Below, one piece after another: positions 1 to 9,005 of a stretch of DNA of 64,000 nucleotides (position 1 is its first letter; every line of letters starts with the position of its first letter). This DNA is from Sporosarcina sp. FSL W8-0480 (GTDB lineage Bacteria; Bacillota; Bacilli; Bacillales_A; Planococcaceae): positions 470,001-534,000 of the forward strand of contig NZ_CP150166.1 in NCBI RefSeq assembly GCF_037963765.1, read 5' to 3'. Below the pieces are notes generated by a model. That model saw nothing but the letters and a program-made list of their open reading frames with translations. It had not been told where the DNA came from and did not search any database. Both the position numbers and the translations under genes were made by a program.

Positions 1-1682
1 CGAATTCCGTTGTCGACAGGATGAATCTCGTTGAATTCAGTGTACGTGAGGAATTGATAAAGGACCGTTCACCGGATGATCCGACAATTGAACAAAGTCT
101 TGGGGCCGTCCTTTCGGGATTCAACTCGGAAGATATAAACGAAATCCGAGTCATCGATTCAAAGTATCGCATCCGCGCAACATCAGTGCTCGACAATCAA
201 TCATTGGTCGGCCAGCGCTCCATGGAGGACAGTGTAAGGCGATCCATTTCCTCCGAATCTATCTCAGATATGATCAATCTCGACAAGGGAAAACGAGTCA
301 TGGTGCGTGTAACGCCAATCATGAACAATAAAGAAGTGGTTGGAGCACTCTTTGTAACAGCTAATATTGAAAAAGTGTTCAAGCAAATTGATGAAATCAA
401 TCAAATACTTGCGGGAGGGGTAGCGGTTTCGCTAACCATCACAATCATCATTGGAATATTCATTGCACAAACTTTCACGAGACCGATTTCAGATATGAGA
501 CGTCAAGCACAAGCGATGGCACAGGGAAATTTCTCGAGGAAGGTACATGTATATGGAAATGATGAAATGGGGCAACTCGCAATAGCCTTCAACCATTTGA
601 CGAATCAGCTTCAGGAGTCACAATCGACAACTGAAAGTGAACAGAGGAAATTGGCATCGGTGCTTGAAAACATGACAGATGGTGTCATTTCCACGGATCG
701 TAAAGGTCGGGTCAGCCTCATAAACGATTCCGCCTTAATGATGTTGCGCATGACACGCGATATAGTACTGAATCGTCCTATTGCAACTATTTTAGGTTTG
801 GAGCAAGACTATACATTTGAAGATCTCATTCAAATGAAAGAGTCCATTGCACTTGATTTTAGTACTGAAAAAACGCCTTATATACTTCGGGCAACATTTT
901 CAGTGACTCAGCGGGAAACAGGATTCGTAAATGGACTAATCGTAGTCCTTCATGATAATACGGAACAAGAAAAAATCGATATGGAAAGACGGGAGTTCGT
1001 ATCAAACGTCTCTCATGAGCTTCGTACACCTTTAACGACAATGCGCAGCTATTTGGATGCATTGGCTGAAGGTGCCTGGAAGAATGAAGAGATTGCTCCA
1101 TCGTTCCTTCGGGTGACACAAACCGAAACGGAGCGAATGATCCGACTTGTCAACGACCTATTGAAACTATCAAGAATGGATAGCAAAGAATATGAATTGA
1201 ATACCGAATGGGTGGAATTCAATCATTTCTTCAACTCGATTATTGAGCGTTTTGAATTCTCGAAGTCCCAAAATGTACAATTTAAACGATTGCTCTCTCC
1301 GACTGATATGTTTGTGGAAATAGATACTGATAAAATGACACAAGTCATCGATAATATCATTTCCAATGCCTTAAAATACTCTCCTGATGGAGGGGATGTC
1401 CGTTTCGGAGTGACGACCTCCGGGACATTTATTAAAGTGATGATTTCGGATGATGGCATGGGGATTCCCCAAGCAAATGTGAATCGCATATTCGATAGAT
1501 TTTACCGGGCAGACCGTGCAAGATCGAGGGCAATGGGAGGAACTGGCCTTGGACTTGCCATCGCAAGAGAAATGATCATTGCACATGGCGGGGAAATTTG
1601 GGCTGAAAGTGAAGAAGGAAAAGGGACGACGATATTCTTTACGTTGCCTTTTGAACAACAAGAGGAAGGTGAATGGGATTGA
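1..1682 (+). CDS. walK: Sensor histidine kinase WalK (partial, 5' end outside window)
   Basis: Membrane sensor kinase of the essential WalKR system that controls peptidoglycan turnover. The frame is open to the window edge, so the N-terminal membrane segment and start codon are missing; the ATG at 21 is internal. Visible from residue 1 at base 21: rest of the extracellular sensor domain (1-125), a membrane segment (about 130-150), HAMP linker (150-205), a PAS-like domain (210-320), the HisKA box with the phosphoacceptor in SNVSHELRTPL (about 332), and the HATPase domain with NIISNALKYSPDGG, DDGMGIP and GGTGLGLAI. The stop overlaps the walH start (ATG 1673), so the two are probably translationally coupled. 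walR should lie just upstream of the window. Confidence 0.97.
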   Translation, partial: NSVVDRMNLVEFSVREELIKDRSPDDPTIEQSLGAVLSGFNSEDINEIRVIDSKYRIRATSVLDNQSLVGQRSMEDSVRRSISSESISDMINLDKGKRVMVRVTPIMNNKEVVGALFVTANIEKVFKQIDEINQILAGGVAVSLTITIIIGIFIAQTFTRPISDMRRQAQAMAQGNFSRKVHVYGNDEMGQLAIAFNHLTNQLQESQSTTESEQRKLASVLENMTDGVISTDRKGRVSLINDSALMMLRMTRDIVLNRPIATILGLEQDYTFEDLIQMKESIALDFSTEKTPYILRATFSVTQRETGFVNGLIVVLHDNTEQEKIDMERREFVSNVSHELRTPLTTMRSYLDALAEGAWKNEEIAPSFLRVTQTETERMIRLVNDLLKLSRMDSKEYELNTEWVEFNHFFNSIIERFEFSKSQNVQFKRLLSPTDMFVEIDTDKMTQVIDNIISNALKYSPDGGDVRFGVTTSGTFIKVMISDDGMGIPQANVNRIFDRFYRADRARSRAMGGTGLGLAIAREMIIAHGGEIWAESEEGKGTTIFFTLPFEQQEEGEWD

Positions 1683-2995
1683 AGTATATTGAACCGATTA
1701 AGTCGATCATACTACTCTTGCTCGTTCTTTTGAGTGCCACATTCACCTTCTCAATATGGACGTATACGCCAAGGTTGGATCCGATTGAACCCTCTTCGAC
1801 TGTGGATATATCCATTGGAGAAAGGAAGAAAGTGAAGGATCTCATCAAGCCGTATAAGTTAGTGATTAAATATGAAAGCACACTTAGGGGTACAACAGAT
1901 TCCAGTGAAATAGACGGTGTGTTGGAAGAAATGAGTGACTGGAAAGTTTCCCAGTTGGTCTATCATCCAAACGAGATGAATAAGGAACAGATTAAGTCAT
2001 TTTTCCAGCAGCCGAACCAGTTTACAATGTATTTTCAGGGGCAAGTCCCTCTTCAAGTATACGATGATATTTTGCCTATCGAGGATAGTTACATTCCTCC
2101 TTTCAGTTTTGACCGTATGGTTGTGAAATGGAATCCGAAAGAGGTTGCATTTGAAGTTCATTTCATCAACCGTGAGTCAGGACTACGTTATTCAGGAAAA
2201 ATTACACCTAAGGATCCGATGGATTCCTATCGTGAAATTGTCCTTGGAGGAGAGAACTTTAGTAGGTATGCGGAAGTGAATGTTCAGGAACCGACCTATA
2301 TTGCAGTTCCCGTTGATCCGATTCATATGGACCGCAGCACATATTATCAGGAAGAACTTAGCCCTACCCGCTTCCGTGATGCCTTGTTCAACGACCCGAA
2401 TGCGGTTAGACGTAGTCAAGTGGATGCGACCCATGAGGAATTCGGGGATGATCATGCGCTGTTAGTTGTAAATACAGAGTCGAAAATGTTAAATTTCGTC
2501 CATCCGGCTGCCGAGAGTAGAGAACCTACTTCACCCGCGGACTTATTATATGACGTTATCGATTCCATTAATGAGCATGGAGGATGGACGGATACATTCA
2601 GATTTTCATACATTACCCCTTTTTCTCATTACGTTAAGTTCCAACTGTTCATTAATGGCTATCCGGTTTACAGCGATACTGGGACAACGGAAATAGCCCA
2701 GTATTATGGTGAAAGTCGGGTTTTCCGTTATATAAGGCCGTATTATACACTTGATGTGAAAATAATGGACGAAGAAATGACTCTCCCGGCAGGCACGGAA
2801 GTTGCTAATTCACTCAGCAAGTCGGATAAGTACGATTTCGGATCAATTGAAGATATAACTTTGGGCTATATGATGAGACATGATTTGGAAAAACGGGCGT
2901 TAATCATGGAGCCTGCCTGGTTTTACTTGATGAAAGGTAAATGGTTACGCTATTTACCTGATCAAAGCGGAGGTGATCATATTGGATTGGAATAA
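1673..2995 (+). CDS. walH: WalH (YycH) regulator of WalK
   Basis: Membrane-anchored extracytoplasmic protein that, with WalI, modulates WalK through transmembrane contacts (known for the YycH family in Bacillus and Staphylococcus). 440 residues, the usual length. It has one N-terminal hydrophobic helix (about 9-28) preceded by a short basic cytoplasmic tail, then a large extracellular domain. The start overlaps the end of walK and the 3' end overlaps walI, typical of the tight walRKHIJ operon. I see no lesion. Confidence 0.95.
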   Translation: MGLKYIEPIKSIILLLLVLLSATFTFSIWTYTPRLDPIEPSSTVDISIGERKKVKDLIKPYKLVIKYESTLRGTTDSSEIDGVLEEMSDWKVSQLVYHPNEMNKEQIKSFFQQPNQFTMYFQGQVPLQVYDDILPIEDSYIPPFSFDRMVVKWNPKEVAFEVHFINRESGLRYSGKITPKDPMDSYREIVLGGENFSRYAEVNVQEPTYIAVPVDPIHMDRSTYYQEELSPTRFRDALFNDPNAVRRSQVDATHEEFGDDHALLVVNTESKMLNFVHPAAESREPTSPADLLYDVIDSINEHGGWTDTFRFSYITPFSHYVKFQLFINGYPVYSDTGTTEIAQYYGESRVFRYIRPYYTLDVKIMDEEMTLPAGTEVANSLSKSDKYDFGSIEDITLGYMMRHDLEKRALIMEPAWFYLMKGKWLRYLPDQSGGDHIGLE

Positions 2996-3809
2996 AACGA
3001 AAACTATTTTCATTGTCGTCTTTTCGATATTAAATGTTTTCCTTTATTCCCTATATCTAAAACAGCATACCGAAGCTTTGAATGTGCAAGTAGTCGGGAA
3101 AACATCGATTGAAGAGATAATGAAACAGGAGAATATCACTTACAACCTCTCGCAAGAGACAAAAAATGATTTCTACTATGTCTCTGCTAATATTAAGACG
3201 TTTACAATGGAAGAATTGGAGTCCTTGAAAAGCCAGTCCATTGTAATTACGGATAATACACGGGTCACTTCCGACATGAGCATTCCGGTATCCATCCGCA
3301 ATTCAAAGGGGGATTATCATTTTACTGAGTTCCTTACGAAATATGTATTGAATGGGATGGACTATGAACTATGGGAAGTGAATAATGAAGAAAAGAAAGC
3401 CATTTTCTTTCAAAATGTGGACGGAGAACCGATATTCTATAGCTCCAATGCGATGCTGACCATTTATTGGGATGATAATTATGAAGTTACCCGGTATGAA
3501 CAGCGAATGCTTAAGGAATTCATTAGCTATAACCGTAAGAAGGATTTACTGACACAGGACGAGGCGGTTGGATCTCTGGCAACTCGGGGGTATTTGAAGC
3601 AGGATTCTAAAGTGTTAAGTGTGACAGCAGGATACTCCTCTCTCATGCAGTTAACTGAAACCCAAGTATTTGCCCCGACATGGAATATTCGTGTAGAATT
3701 AAAGGACGGTAAAATCGAAGATCATTTTATCAATGCAATTGAAGGTAAAGTGATAGAGTTCCAATTGGATAAGACCGAAGTGGAAAGTCCTACGATAGAT
3801 GATGAATAA
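2982..3809 (+). CDS. walI: WalI (YycI) regulator of WalK
   Basis: Partner of WalH in control of WalK. 275 residues from TTG at 2982. I chose this start because AGGTG lies about 7 nt upstream and the protein then begins MDWNKTKTIF, the conserved YycI N-terminus; a GTG at 2973 would have no spaced ribosome-binding site. One N-terminal membrane helix (about 7-25) is followed by the extracellular YycI domain. The coding region overlaps the end of walH by 14 nt. Confidence 0.93.
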   Translation: MDWNKTKTIFIVVFSILNVFLYSLYLKQHTEALNVQVVGKTSIEEIMKQENITYNLSQETKNDFYYVSANIKTFTMEELESLKSQSIVITDNTRVTSDMSIPVSIRNSKGDYHFTEFLTKYVLNGMDYELWEVNNEEKKAIFFQNVDGEPIFYSSNAMLTIYWDDNYEVTRYEQRMLKEFISYNRKKDLLTQDEAVGSLATRGYLKQDSKVLSVTAGYSSLMQLTETQVFAPTWNIRVELKDGKIEDHFINAIEGKVIEFQLDKTEVESPTIDDE

Positions 3810-3821
3810 GGAGTTTTTATA

Positions 3822-4610
3822 ATGCGTTTTAGTGTGCTCTGTAGTGGTAGTACAGGCAATTCTATATATGTTGAAACGGATAAGCATGCATTTTTAGTAG
3901 ATGCTGGACTGAGTGCTAAAAAGATGGAGCAACAGCTTGAAAGCATTGGTCGTTCGGTGTCCAATGTCGATGGGATTTTCGTCACCCACGAGCATAGCGA
4001 CCATATTAAAGGGATTGGCGTGTTGGCCCGAAGACATAAGATACCTATTTATGCCAATGAAAAAACATGGAATGCCATGAATGGACTTGTTGGTGAAATT
4101 CCATTGGAACAACGATTCCATTTCAATATGGAAACCTCCATGACTTTCGGGACACTTGATATCCAGTCATTCGCTGTTTCACATGATGCTGCGGATCCGA
4201 TGTTCTATGTATTTCATGAAAATAATCGGAAGCTCTCAGTCATCACGGATACAGGATATGTAAGCGAACGGATGAAAGGCCATATTGCAGCTTCAGATGC
4301 ATATGTCTTTGAAAGCAATCATGACGTCAGCATGCTGCAAATGGGCAGATATCCATGGTCCGTCAAACGTCGCATACTGAGTGATGTCGGGCATGTTTCC
4401 AATGAAGATGCCGCGATTGCAATGAGTGAAGTTGTTGCCGAGAAAGAGACAAGAATTTATTTATCGCATCTCAGCAAGGATAATAATATGAAAGATCTCG
4501 CCAGGATGAGTGTTTCGCAAACATTGGAAGCATGCGGGATCCGCACAGGTGAATTCGTGCATTTGTATGATACCGACGCGGAAAAACCGACAGAGCTTGT
4601 CACTGTTTAA
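3822..4610 (+). CDS. walJ: WalJ (YycJ) metallo-beta-lactamase-fold hydrolase
   Basis: Cytoplasmic metallo-hydrolase of the YycJ/WalJ family, conserved as last gene of the wal operon. The family has been linked to DNA repair and to cell-division control; its substrate is not settled. 262 residues. The metal-binding HxHxDH motif is seen in [10 protein letters not shown] (about 49-58), followed by a later DTG (about 143) and a His in LSHLSKDNN near 215. AAGGAG precedes the ATG. The gene follows walI by 12 nt and is followed at once by a strong terminator. Confidence 0.94.
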   Translation: MRFSVLCSGSTGNSIYVETDKHAFLVDAGLSAKKMEQQLESIGRSVSNVDGIFVTHEHSDHIKGIGVLARRHKIPIYANEKTWNAMNGLVGEIPLEQRFHFNMETSMTFGTLDIQSFAVSHDAADPMFYVFHENNRKLSVITDTGYVSERMKGHIAASDAYVFESNHDVSMLQMGRYPWSVKRRILSDVGHVSNEDAAIAMSEVVAEKETRIYLSHLSKDNNMKDLARMSVSQTLEACGIRTGEFVHLYDTDAEKPTELVTV

Positions 4611-4618
4611 TAAATTTT

Positions 4619-4648
4619 GAAAACCTCGCCTTCGGGTGAGGTTTTTTC
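4619..4648 (+). terminator. Rho-independent terminator of the wal operon
   Basis: AAAACCTCGCC, a TTCG tetraloop, GGTGAGGTTTTTT: a near-perfect hairpin followed by a T run, a few bases after the walJ stop. A tandem array begins only 4 nt further on. Confidence 0.93.
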
Positions 4649-4651
4649 ATT

Positions 4652-5175
4652 GAAAGAGGTTCCGCGCTCAAGAAAGAGGAATCGCGCTCAAGAAAGAGGA
4701 TCCGCGCTCAAGAAAGAGGTTCCGCGCTCAAGAAAGAGGAATCGCGCTCAAGAAAGAGGATCCGCGCTCAAGAAAGAGTATCCGCGCTCAAGAAAGAGGT
4801 TCCGCGCTCAAGAAAGTGGAATCACGCTCAAGAAAGTGGATTCTGCGCTCAAGAAAGAGGAATCGCGCTCAAGAAAGAGGAACCGCGCTCAAGAAAGTGG
4901 ATTCTGCGCTCAAGAAAGAGTATCCGCGCTCAAGAAAGTGGATTCTGCGCTCAAGAAAGTGGGTTCGCGCTCAAGAAAGAGTATCCGCGCTCAAGAAAGA
5001 GGAACCGCGCTCAAGAAAGAGGATCCGCGCTCAAGAAAGAGGAACCGCGCTCAAGAAAGAGTATCCGCGCTCAAGAAAGAGGATTCACGCTCAAGAAAGA
5101 GGAACCGCGCTCAAGAAAGTGGATTCTGCGCTCAAGAAAGAGGAATCGCGCTCAAGAAAGAGGATCCGCGCTCAA
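4652..5175 (+). repeat. Array A: 26 tandem units of 20 nt (some 21)
   Basis: Units start at 4652, 4672, 4692 and so on to 5156. Each has the constant word GCGCTCAAGAAAG plus a variable part (AGGATCC, AGGTTCC, AGGAATC, AGTATCC, TGGATTCT). Most units are 20 nt and four are 21 nt (GTGGATTCTG type). The frame changes from unit to unit, so open frames across it on the + strand (arginine/lysine-rich, RSRKRNRAQER-like) are not genes. It fills the walJ-htrA gap directly after the walJ terminator. It has no second copy in this window. Confidence 0.95.
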
Positions 5176-5294
5176 GAAAGCGACCGCCACGCCAAAATCG
5201 CCAACCAATTTAATAAAACATCCTCATACATTTGATTTTAAACACAAATAATGGGGTAGAGTGAGTGTAACTGTGTATAGAAAGGGAGAGGAGA

Positions 5295-6560
5295 ATGGAC
5301 GAATTCAATCAAGGTCCTCGTAATGAAGAGGAAAAGCCGATTATTCATGAACCTGAAAAGCGTGAGGAACCAATGCGCCACATTAACCGTTCACCACAAC
5401 CGAAACGACGAGGTGGATTTCTTCCCGCCCTTTTTGGAGCCATTCTCGGGGGACTCCTTGTCTGGATTTTAATGAATACAACGGCTAATAACGATAAAGG
5501 TTCGCCGTTAGTCGAACGAGAACAATCAGGTGTGGATAATTTGACTAGTGAAAGGGTCTCTGTCGACATCAATACGGATGTGACAGATATCGTCGGGCAA
5601 ATGGCTGACACGGTCGTAGGAATCACAAACCTGCAGACTGTACGCAATTTCTGGTCTTCTACTGAAACGACAAGGGAGACCGGTAGCGGTTCTGGCGTCA
5701 TCTATAAAAAAGAAGGCGGCAAAGCATATATCGTCACGAACCACCATGTCGTCGAAAATGCAGAAGGACTTGAAATTACATTCGATAATGGAACAAAAGT
5801 CGATGGAAAGCTTGTCGGAAGTGATATGTGGACCGATTTGGCTGTAGTTGAAATCGATGGAAAACATGTGAACACGGTTATCCAATTTGGCGATTCGGAC
5901 GCGTTGAAACGCGGGGAAACAGTCATTGCTATCGGAAATCCGCTCGGCCTCGGTTTTGCAGGATCGGTTACGATGGGCATTGTTTCCGGAAAAGACAGAT
6001 CCATTCCAATTGATTTTGATAAAGACGGAACGGTTGACTGGCAGGCTGATGTCTTACAAACAGACGCAGCAATCAACCCTGGAAACTCAGGCGGTGCACT
6101 TATCAACTTGGCGGGGCAGCTTGTCGGCATTAACTCGATGAAAATCACACAAGAAACCGTGGAAGGCATCGGCTTAGCCATCCCCATTAATATTGCTGTT
6201 CCAATAATTAAAGACCTTGAAATGACAGGAACAGTCAATCGACCAACAATGGGTGTCAGCCTCATGAATTTGCGTGATGTTCCCTCTTCACAACAGGAAC
6301 AAGTATTGAAGTTACCTAAGGATGTCACGGATGGAGTCATCGTTACCCAAGTTCTACGCAATACACCAGCTGAGGTTGCTGGTGTTAAACAGTATGATGT
6401 GATTGTTGAAATGGACGGAAAGAAAATAGAAGATATGGTCGGGTTGCGTAAGCATCTTTATAATGAAAAAGAAGTTGGCGATCTGATGAAGATGAAAGTG
6501 TATCGTGCCGGTCAATTGATAGAAATTGAAATGGAATTAAAAGATGGAAATACATTCTGA
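5295..6560 (+). CDS. htrA: HtrA-like membrane-anchored serine protease (YycK type)
   Basis: Surface-exposed quality-control protease of the DegP/HtrA family. 421 residues: a charged cytoplasmic tail (1-40), one membrane helix (about 41-61), a trypsin-like domain and a C-terminal PDZ domain (about 315-415). The catalytic triad is His in TNHHVVENA (about 151), Asp in TDLAVV (about 180) and Ser in NPGNSGGAL (about 264). GGGAGAGG precedes the ATG. In Bacillales this gene sits next to the wal operon; here array A separates them, so it probably has its own promoter. Confidence 0.96.
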   Translation: MDEFNQGPRNEEEKPIIHEPEKREEPMRHINRSPQPKRRGGFLPALFGAILGGLLVWILMNTTANNDKGSPLVEREQSGVDNLTSERVSVDINTDVTDIVGQMADTVVGITNLQTVRNFWSSTETTRETGSGSGVIYKKEGGKAYIVTNHHVVENAEGLEITFDNGTKVDGKLVGSDMWTDLAVVEIDGKHVNTVIQFGDSDALKRGETVIAIGNPLGLGFAGSVTMGIVSGKDRSIPIDFDKDGTVDWQADVLQTDAAINPGNSGGALINLAGQLVGINSMKITQETVEGIGLAIPINIAVPIIKDLEMTGTVNRPTMGVSLMNLRDVPSSQQEQVLKLPKDVTDGVIVTQVLRNTPAEVAGVKQYDVIVEMDGKKIEDMVGLRKHLYNEKEVGDLMKMKVYRAGQLIEIEMELKDGNTF

Positions 6561-6631
6561 TGAAGATGTCGAAAAAACGGACAGGGAATGTTACAATTTC
6601 GACAGGGATGTAATATCTTTTATCCACAACA

Positions 6632-6668
6632 GGCAGCATAGCTGAATAGCGGCTATACTGCCTTTTTT
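6632..6668 (+). terminator. Terminator after htrA
   Basis: GGCAGCATAGC, an 8-9 nt loop, GCTATACTGCC and then a T run. The stem has one mismatch. Confidence 0.85.
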
Positions 6669-6751
6669 TCTGCGAAGTTTTTACACATGTGGATAAGAAA
6701 CTGAAAACGTGTATAACTTTGTGTGTAAAATAATAAAAGAAGGACGTGTAA

Positions 6752-6919
6752 ATGATGAAAATAAATAGCTGTGAAACCCATATAAATCATGCACTTGACG
6801 TGTTTGTCGCCCAAGAAGAAACTTTTCCTATCATGGAGAAAATCGAAGAAGGTGAAAAGTTATCCACAAAGTGCGATTACTGCGACACGCCCGCAACGTA
6901 TATTGTGGCGAACGAATAA
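6752..6919 (+). CDS. CxxH/CxxC small protein
   Basis: A 55-residue protein with ATG at 6752 (or 6755) after AAGAAGG. It carries CETH near the N-terminus (residues 7-10) and CDYC near the C-terminus (41-44), a spaced pair that probably binds one metal ion. This matches the small CxxH/CxxC family found in Bacillales between htrA and rlmH, and the position here is exactly that. The molecular role is unknown. Confidence 0.85.
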   Translation: MMKINSCETHINHALDVFVAQEETFPIMEKIEEGEKLSTKCDYCDTPATYIVANE

Positions 6920-6998
6920 TCGGGCACAATATATAGGTTTAAGTGTGGATATGTGCATAAGTAATGTGGATAACATTTAAAAGAAGGTGGAAAACCCT

Positions 6999-7478
6999 GT
7001 GAATATTACAATTGTGTCAGTTGGCAAACTAAAAGAAAAATATTTGAAAATGGGGATTGATGAATACGCTAAACGGCTTGGTGCTTATGCAAAAATCGAT
7101 CTTATCGAAGTGGCAGATGAAAAAGCTCCGGAGTCTCTGAGCGATGCAGATATGGATATCGTGAAGAAAAAGGAGGCGGACCGGATTTTAGCAAAAATAG
7201 GTGCGGATGCATATACAATTGCACTTGCTATTGAAGGCAAAATGAAAACAAGCGAGGAATTGGCTGCAGGGATGGAATCTTTGATGACATATGGCCGCAG
7301 CAAAGTCGTATTTGTCATAGGCGGATCGCTTGGCCTTCATGAAGACGTACTGAAACGGGCAGATGAATTATTATCATTTTCAAAAATGACATTTCCGCAT
7401 CAGTTGATGAAATTGGTATTGTTAGAGCAAGTTTACCGGGGGTTTCGAATTATGCGGGGGGAACCTTACCATAAATAG
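6999..7478 (+). CDS. rlmH: 23S rRNA (pseudouridine1915-N3)-methyltransferase RlmH
   Basis: SPOUT-class enzyme that methylates pseudouridine 1915 of 23S rRNA in the assembled 70S ribosome. 159 residues from GTG 6999. AAGAAGGTGG lies 8 nt upstream, and the N-terminus [15 protein letters not shown] fits the family; GTG 6987 would add four residues and lacks a spaced site. The SAM-binding knot is visible in [15 protein letters not shown] and the C-terminal GEPYHK tail is intact. In staphylococci the 3' end of this gene is the SCC integration site. Confidence 0.96.
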   Translation: MNITIVSVGKLKEKYLKMGIDEYAKRLGAYAKIDLIEVADEKAPESLSDADMDIVKKKEADRILAKIGADAYTIALAIEGKMKTSEELAAGMESLMTYGRSKVVFVIGGSLGLHEDVLKRADELLSFSKMTFPHQLMKLVLLEQVYRGFRIMRGEPYHK

Positions 7479-7578
7479 GTGAGGTTTGTCCCTGTTTTAA
7501 CAACATTTGTAGACGGTTTTTGGTGCCACACTCCTCACAACCTAATAATTGCTTTTCTCATCTCCCAAATCAATACTA

Positions 7579-8847
7579 TTACCTAACCCACTTCAGTCTT
7601 TGATGTAATAATCCATCAGATTCTTTGTTTTCCCCCGTAATAAAGTGAGTCATATAGTAAGTTAGATATTTTCCGTATTTACTTTCTGTATTGAGCAATA
7701 GCTCATCGACATAATAGATGTCCAATGGAAAATCATCTAATATAATACTAGAAAGGCCTGCATATACACCGCATGCCACTTGGAAATAGGTTGCATTTGT
7801 TTTGAATTTCTTGTAAATGTCACTGCATCTCATTACGTTATACATAAAAGTTTCATGATTTTCATAAACAAGGAGAACACCAACAAGATCTTCGCCTTCA
7901 ACATCCCCTGCACCTAATTCAATTATCTGCTGATTCCAATCCCAAAGCACATCTACATTATCCAAATGGTCCTGAATAATCTTCGTTGTATATTCATTGA
8001 CACGATAAATAAATCCGATCTGCATATCAAATAATTGTCCTAAAGTTATAACTTCCTCATGTGGCATCAAACAGCCGTAAAATTCTTTTTCCCCTAATCT
8101 CACTTTAAACTCCATTTCGTATACTTCATTATAGAAATAATTCTCCAACTGATGATCAACATACATCGGATAGCTTAATATAGCTTCATCCAGAAAGCAT
8201 TCAACGGACCATGAGGTATAGAGGGTGTTTGGTTTGACTAATTTTTTATTGGTAAAAAAATGATCATCATGCTCCACAATGTAGCAGGCTAAAGGTTTTT
8301 TTCCGGGATTATCTTTCATTAATTTTATAGCCATCCATTGTACAATGCCGGGATTCATACCAGAGCCAATAATGGCCTTTGTATTCGTAAAATTCTTCCT
8401 TACCTTTTCGAATCTAAGAAATCGTTCTGTAAGAGGAAAACCATATAGACTTTCATCTTCATCAACCTCCGTGTTCTCAAGGGCTGAGTTGATGTAAAAT
8501 ACACCTAATTCGTTACAGCAATTAAGCATTTCAATCGTATCTGCCCATGAAAGGTCAATGACTATTTTTGTTTTTGTTTTTTTGAGATGTTCTTGAAATA
8601 GGTTTACATCGTTGAGATCTAACTGGTATAGCGTGATTTTATCCGAAAGATTAGGAAATAGCTGGTCGTAATACTCTTTACCTTTTTGAGTAGAATCAAT
8701 TAGGTGAAACTGTACCTTGTTAATGTTTGGGTATATAGGGTCATTAATATCTTGTACGGATTGATTTAGGATGGATAGTACCGCTTTTGCAAGCCCCCCG
8801 CCGCTACCTAATATAGAAATGGAAACAAAACTTGTCCAATTAATCAT
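7579..8847 (-). CDS. Saccharopine dehydrogenase-family protein, homospermidine-synthase-like
   Basis: 422 residues. An N-terminal Rossmann fold has the dinucleotide motif ISILGSGGGLAKAV (about 10-23). The body resembles homospermidine synthase/saccharopine dehydrogenase-like NAD(P) enzymes, for example GSGMNPGIVQWMA, TLYTSWSVECFLDE and MPHEEV. Such enzymes make homospermidine from putrescine; the exact substrate here is inferred. The start is supported by AAAGGAGTG. It stands alone on the minus strand after rlmH, and its AT-rich codon use differs from the wal genes, which suggests acquisition. It could also be a carboxynorspermidine-synthase-like or uncharacterised member. Confidence 0.72.
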   Translation of the reverse strand: MINWTSFVSISILGSGGGLAKAVLSILNQSVQDINDPIYPNINKVQFHLIDSTQKGKEYYDQLFPNLSDKITLYQLDLNDVNLFQEHLKKTKTKIVIDLSWADTIEMLNCCNELGVFYINSALENTEVDEDESLYGFPLTERFLRFEKVRKNFTNTKAIIGSGMNPGIVQWMAIKLMKDNPGKKPLACYIVEHDDHFFTNKKLVKPNTLYTSWSVECFLDEAILSYPMYVDHQLENYFYNEVYEMEFKVRLGEKEFYGCLMPHEEVITLGQLFDMQIGFIYRVNEYTTKIIQDHLDNVDVLWDWNQQIIELGAGDVEGEDLVGVLLVYENHETFMYNVMRCSDIYKKFKTNATYFQVACGVYAGLSSIILDDFPLDIYYVDELLLNTESKYGKYLTYYMTHFITGENKESDGLLHQRLKWVR

Positions 8848-8960
8848 TTAAGCACTCCTTTCTTAAGTCATTTAATACAATATATTAAAATGTTAAGAAA
8901 GGGGTTGTACTATTGGCTTAGGAAGCTGTTTTAACACCACAAGTAATAAAGAATAATTAA

Positions 8961-9002
8961 AAAACCACTCAAAGCATTTTCAATAATGCTTTGAGTGGTT
9001 TT
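8961..9002 (-). terminator. Terminator of the first sigma/anti-sigma operon
   Basis: A perfect 18-bp inverted repeat (AAAACCACTCAAAGCATT and its complement) around a 6-nt loop, with a T tract on the minus strand. It lies 4 nt beyond the stop of the anti-sigma gene. Confidence 0.95.
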
Positions 9003-9005
9003 ATT

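Noticed and set aside
4617..5235. Two overlapping open frames (198 and 139 residues) of Arg/Lys/Ser repeats
   Set aside because: They translate array A, whose 20-nt steps cycle all three frames. There is no ribosome-binding site and the same repeat peptide appears in more than one frame.
7460..7490. SCC-type att site at the rlmH 3' end
   Set aside because: The gene end resembles the staphylococcal site, but no ccr recombinase and no second copy of the site was found. A TACCATAAAT match at about 19813 lies inside the polyprenyl synthase gene and is probably chance.
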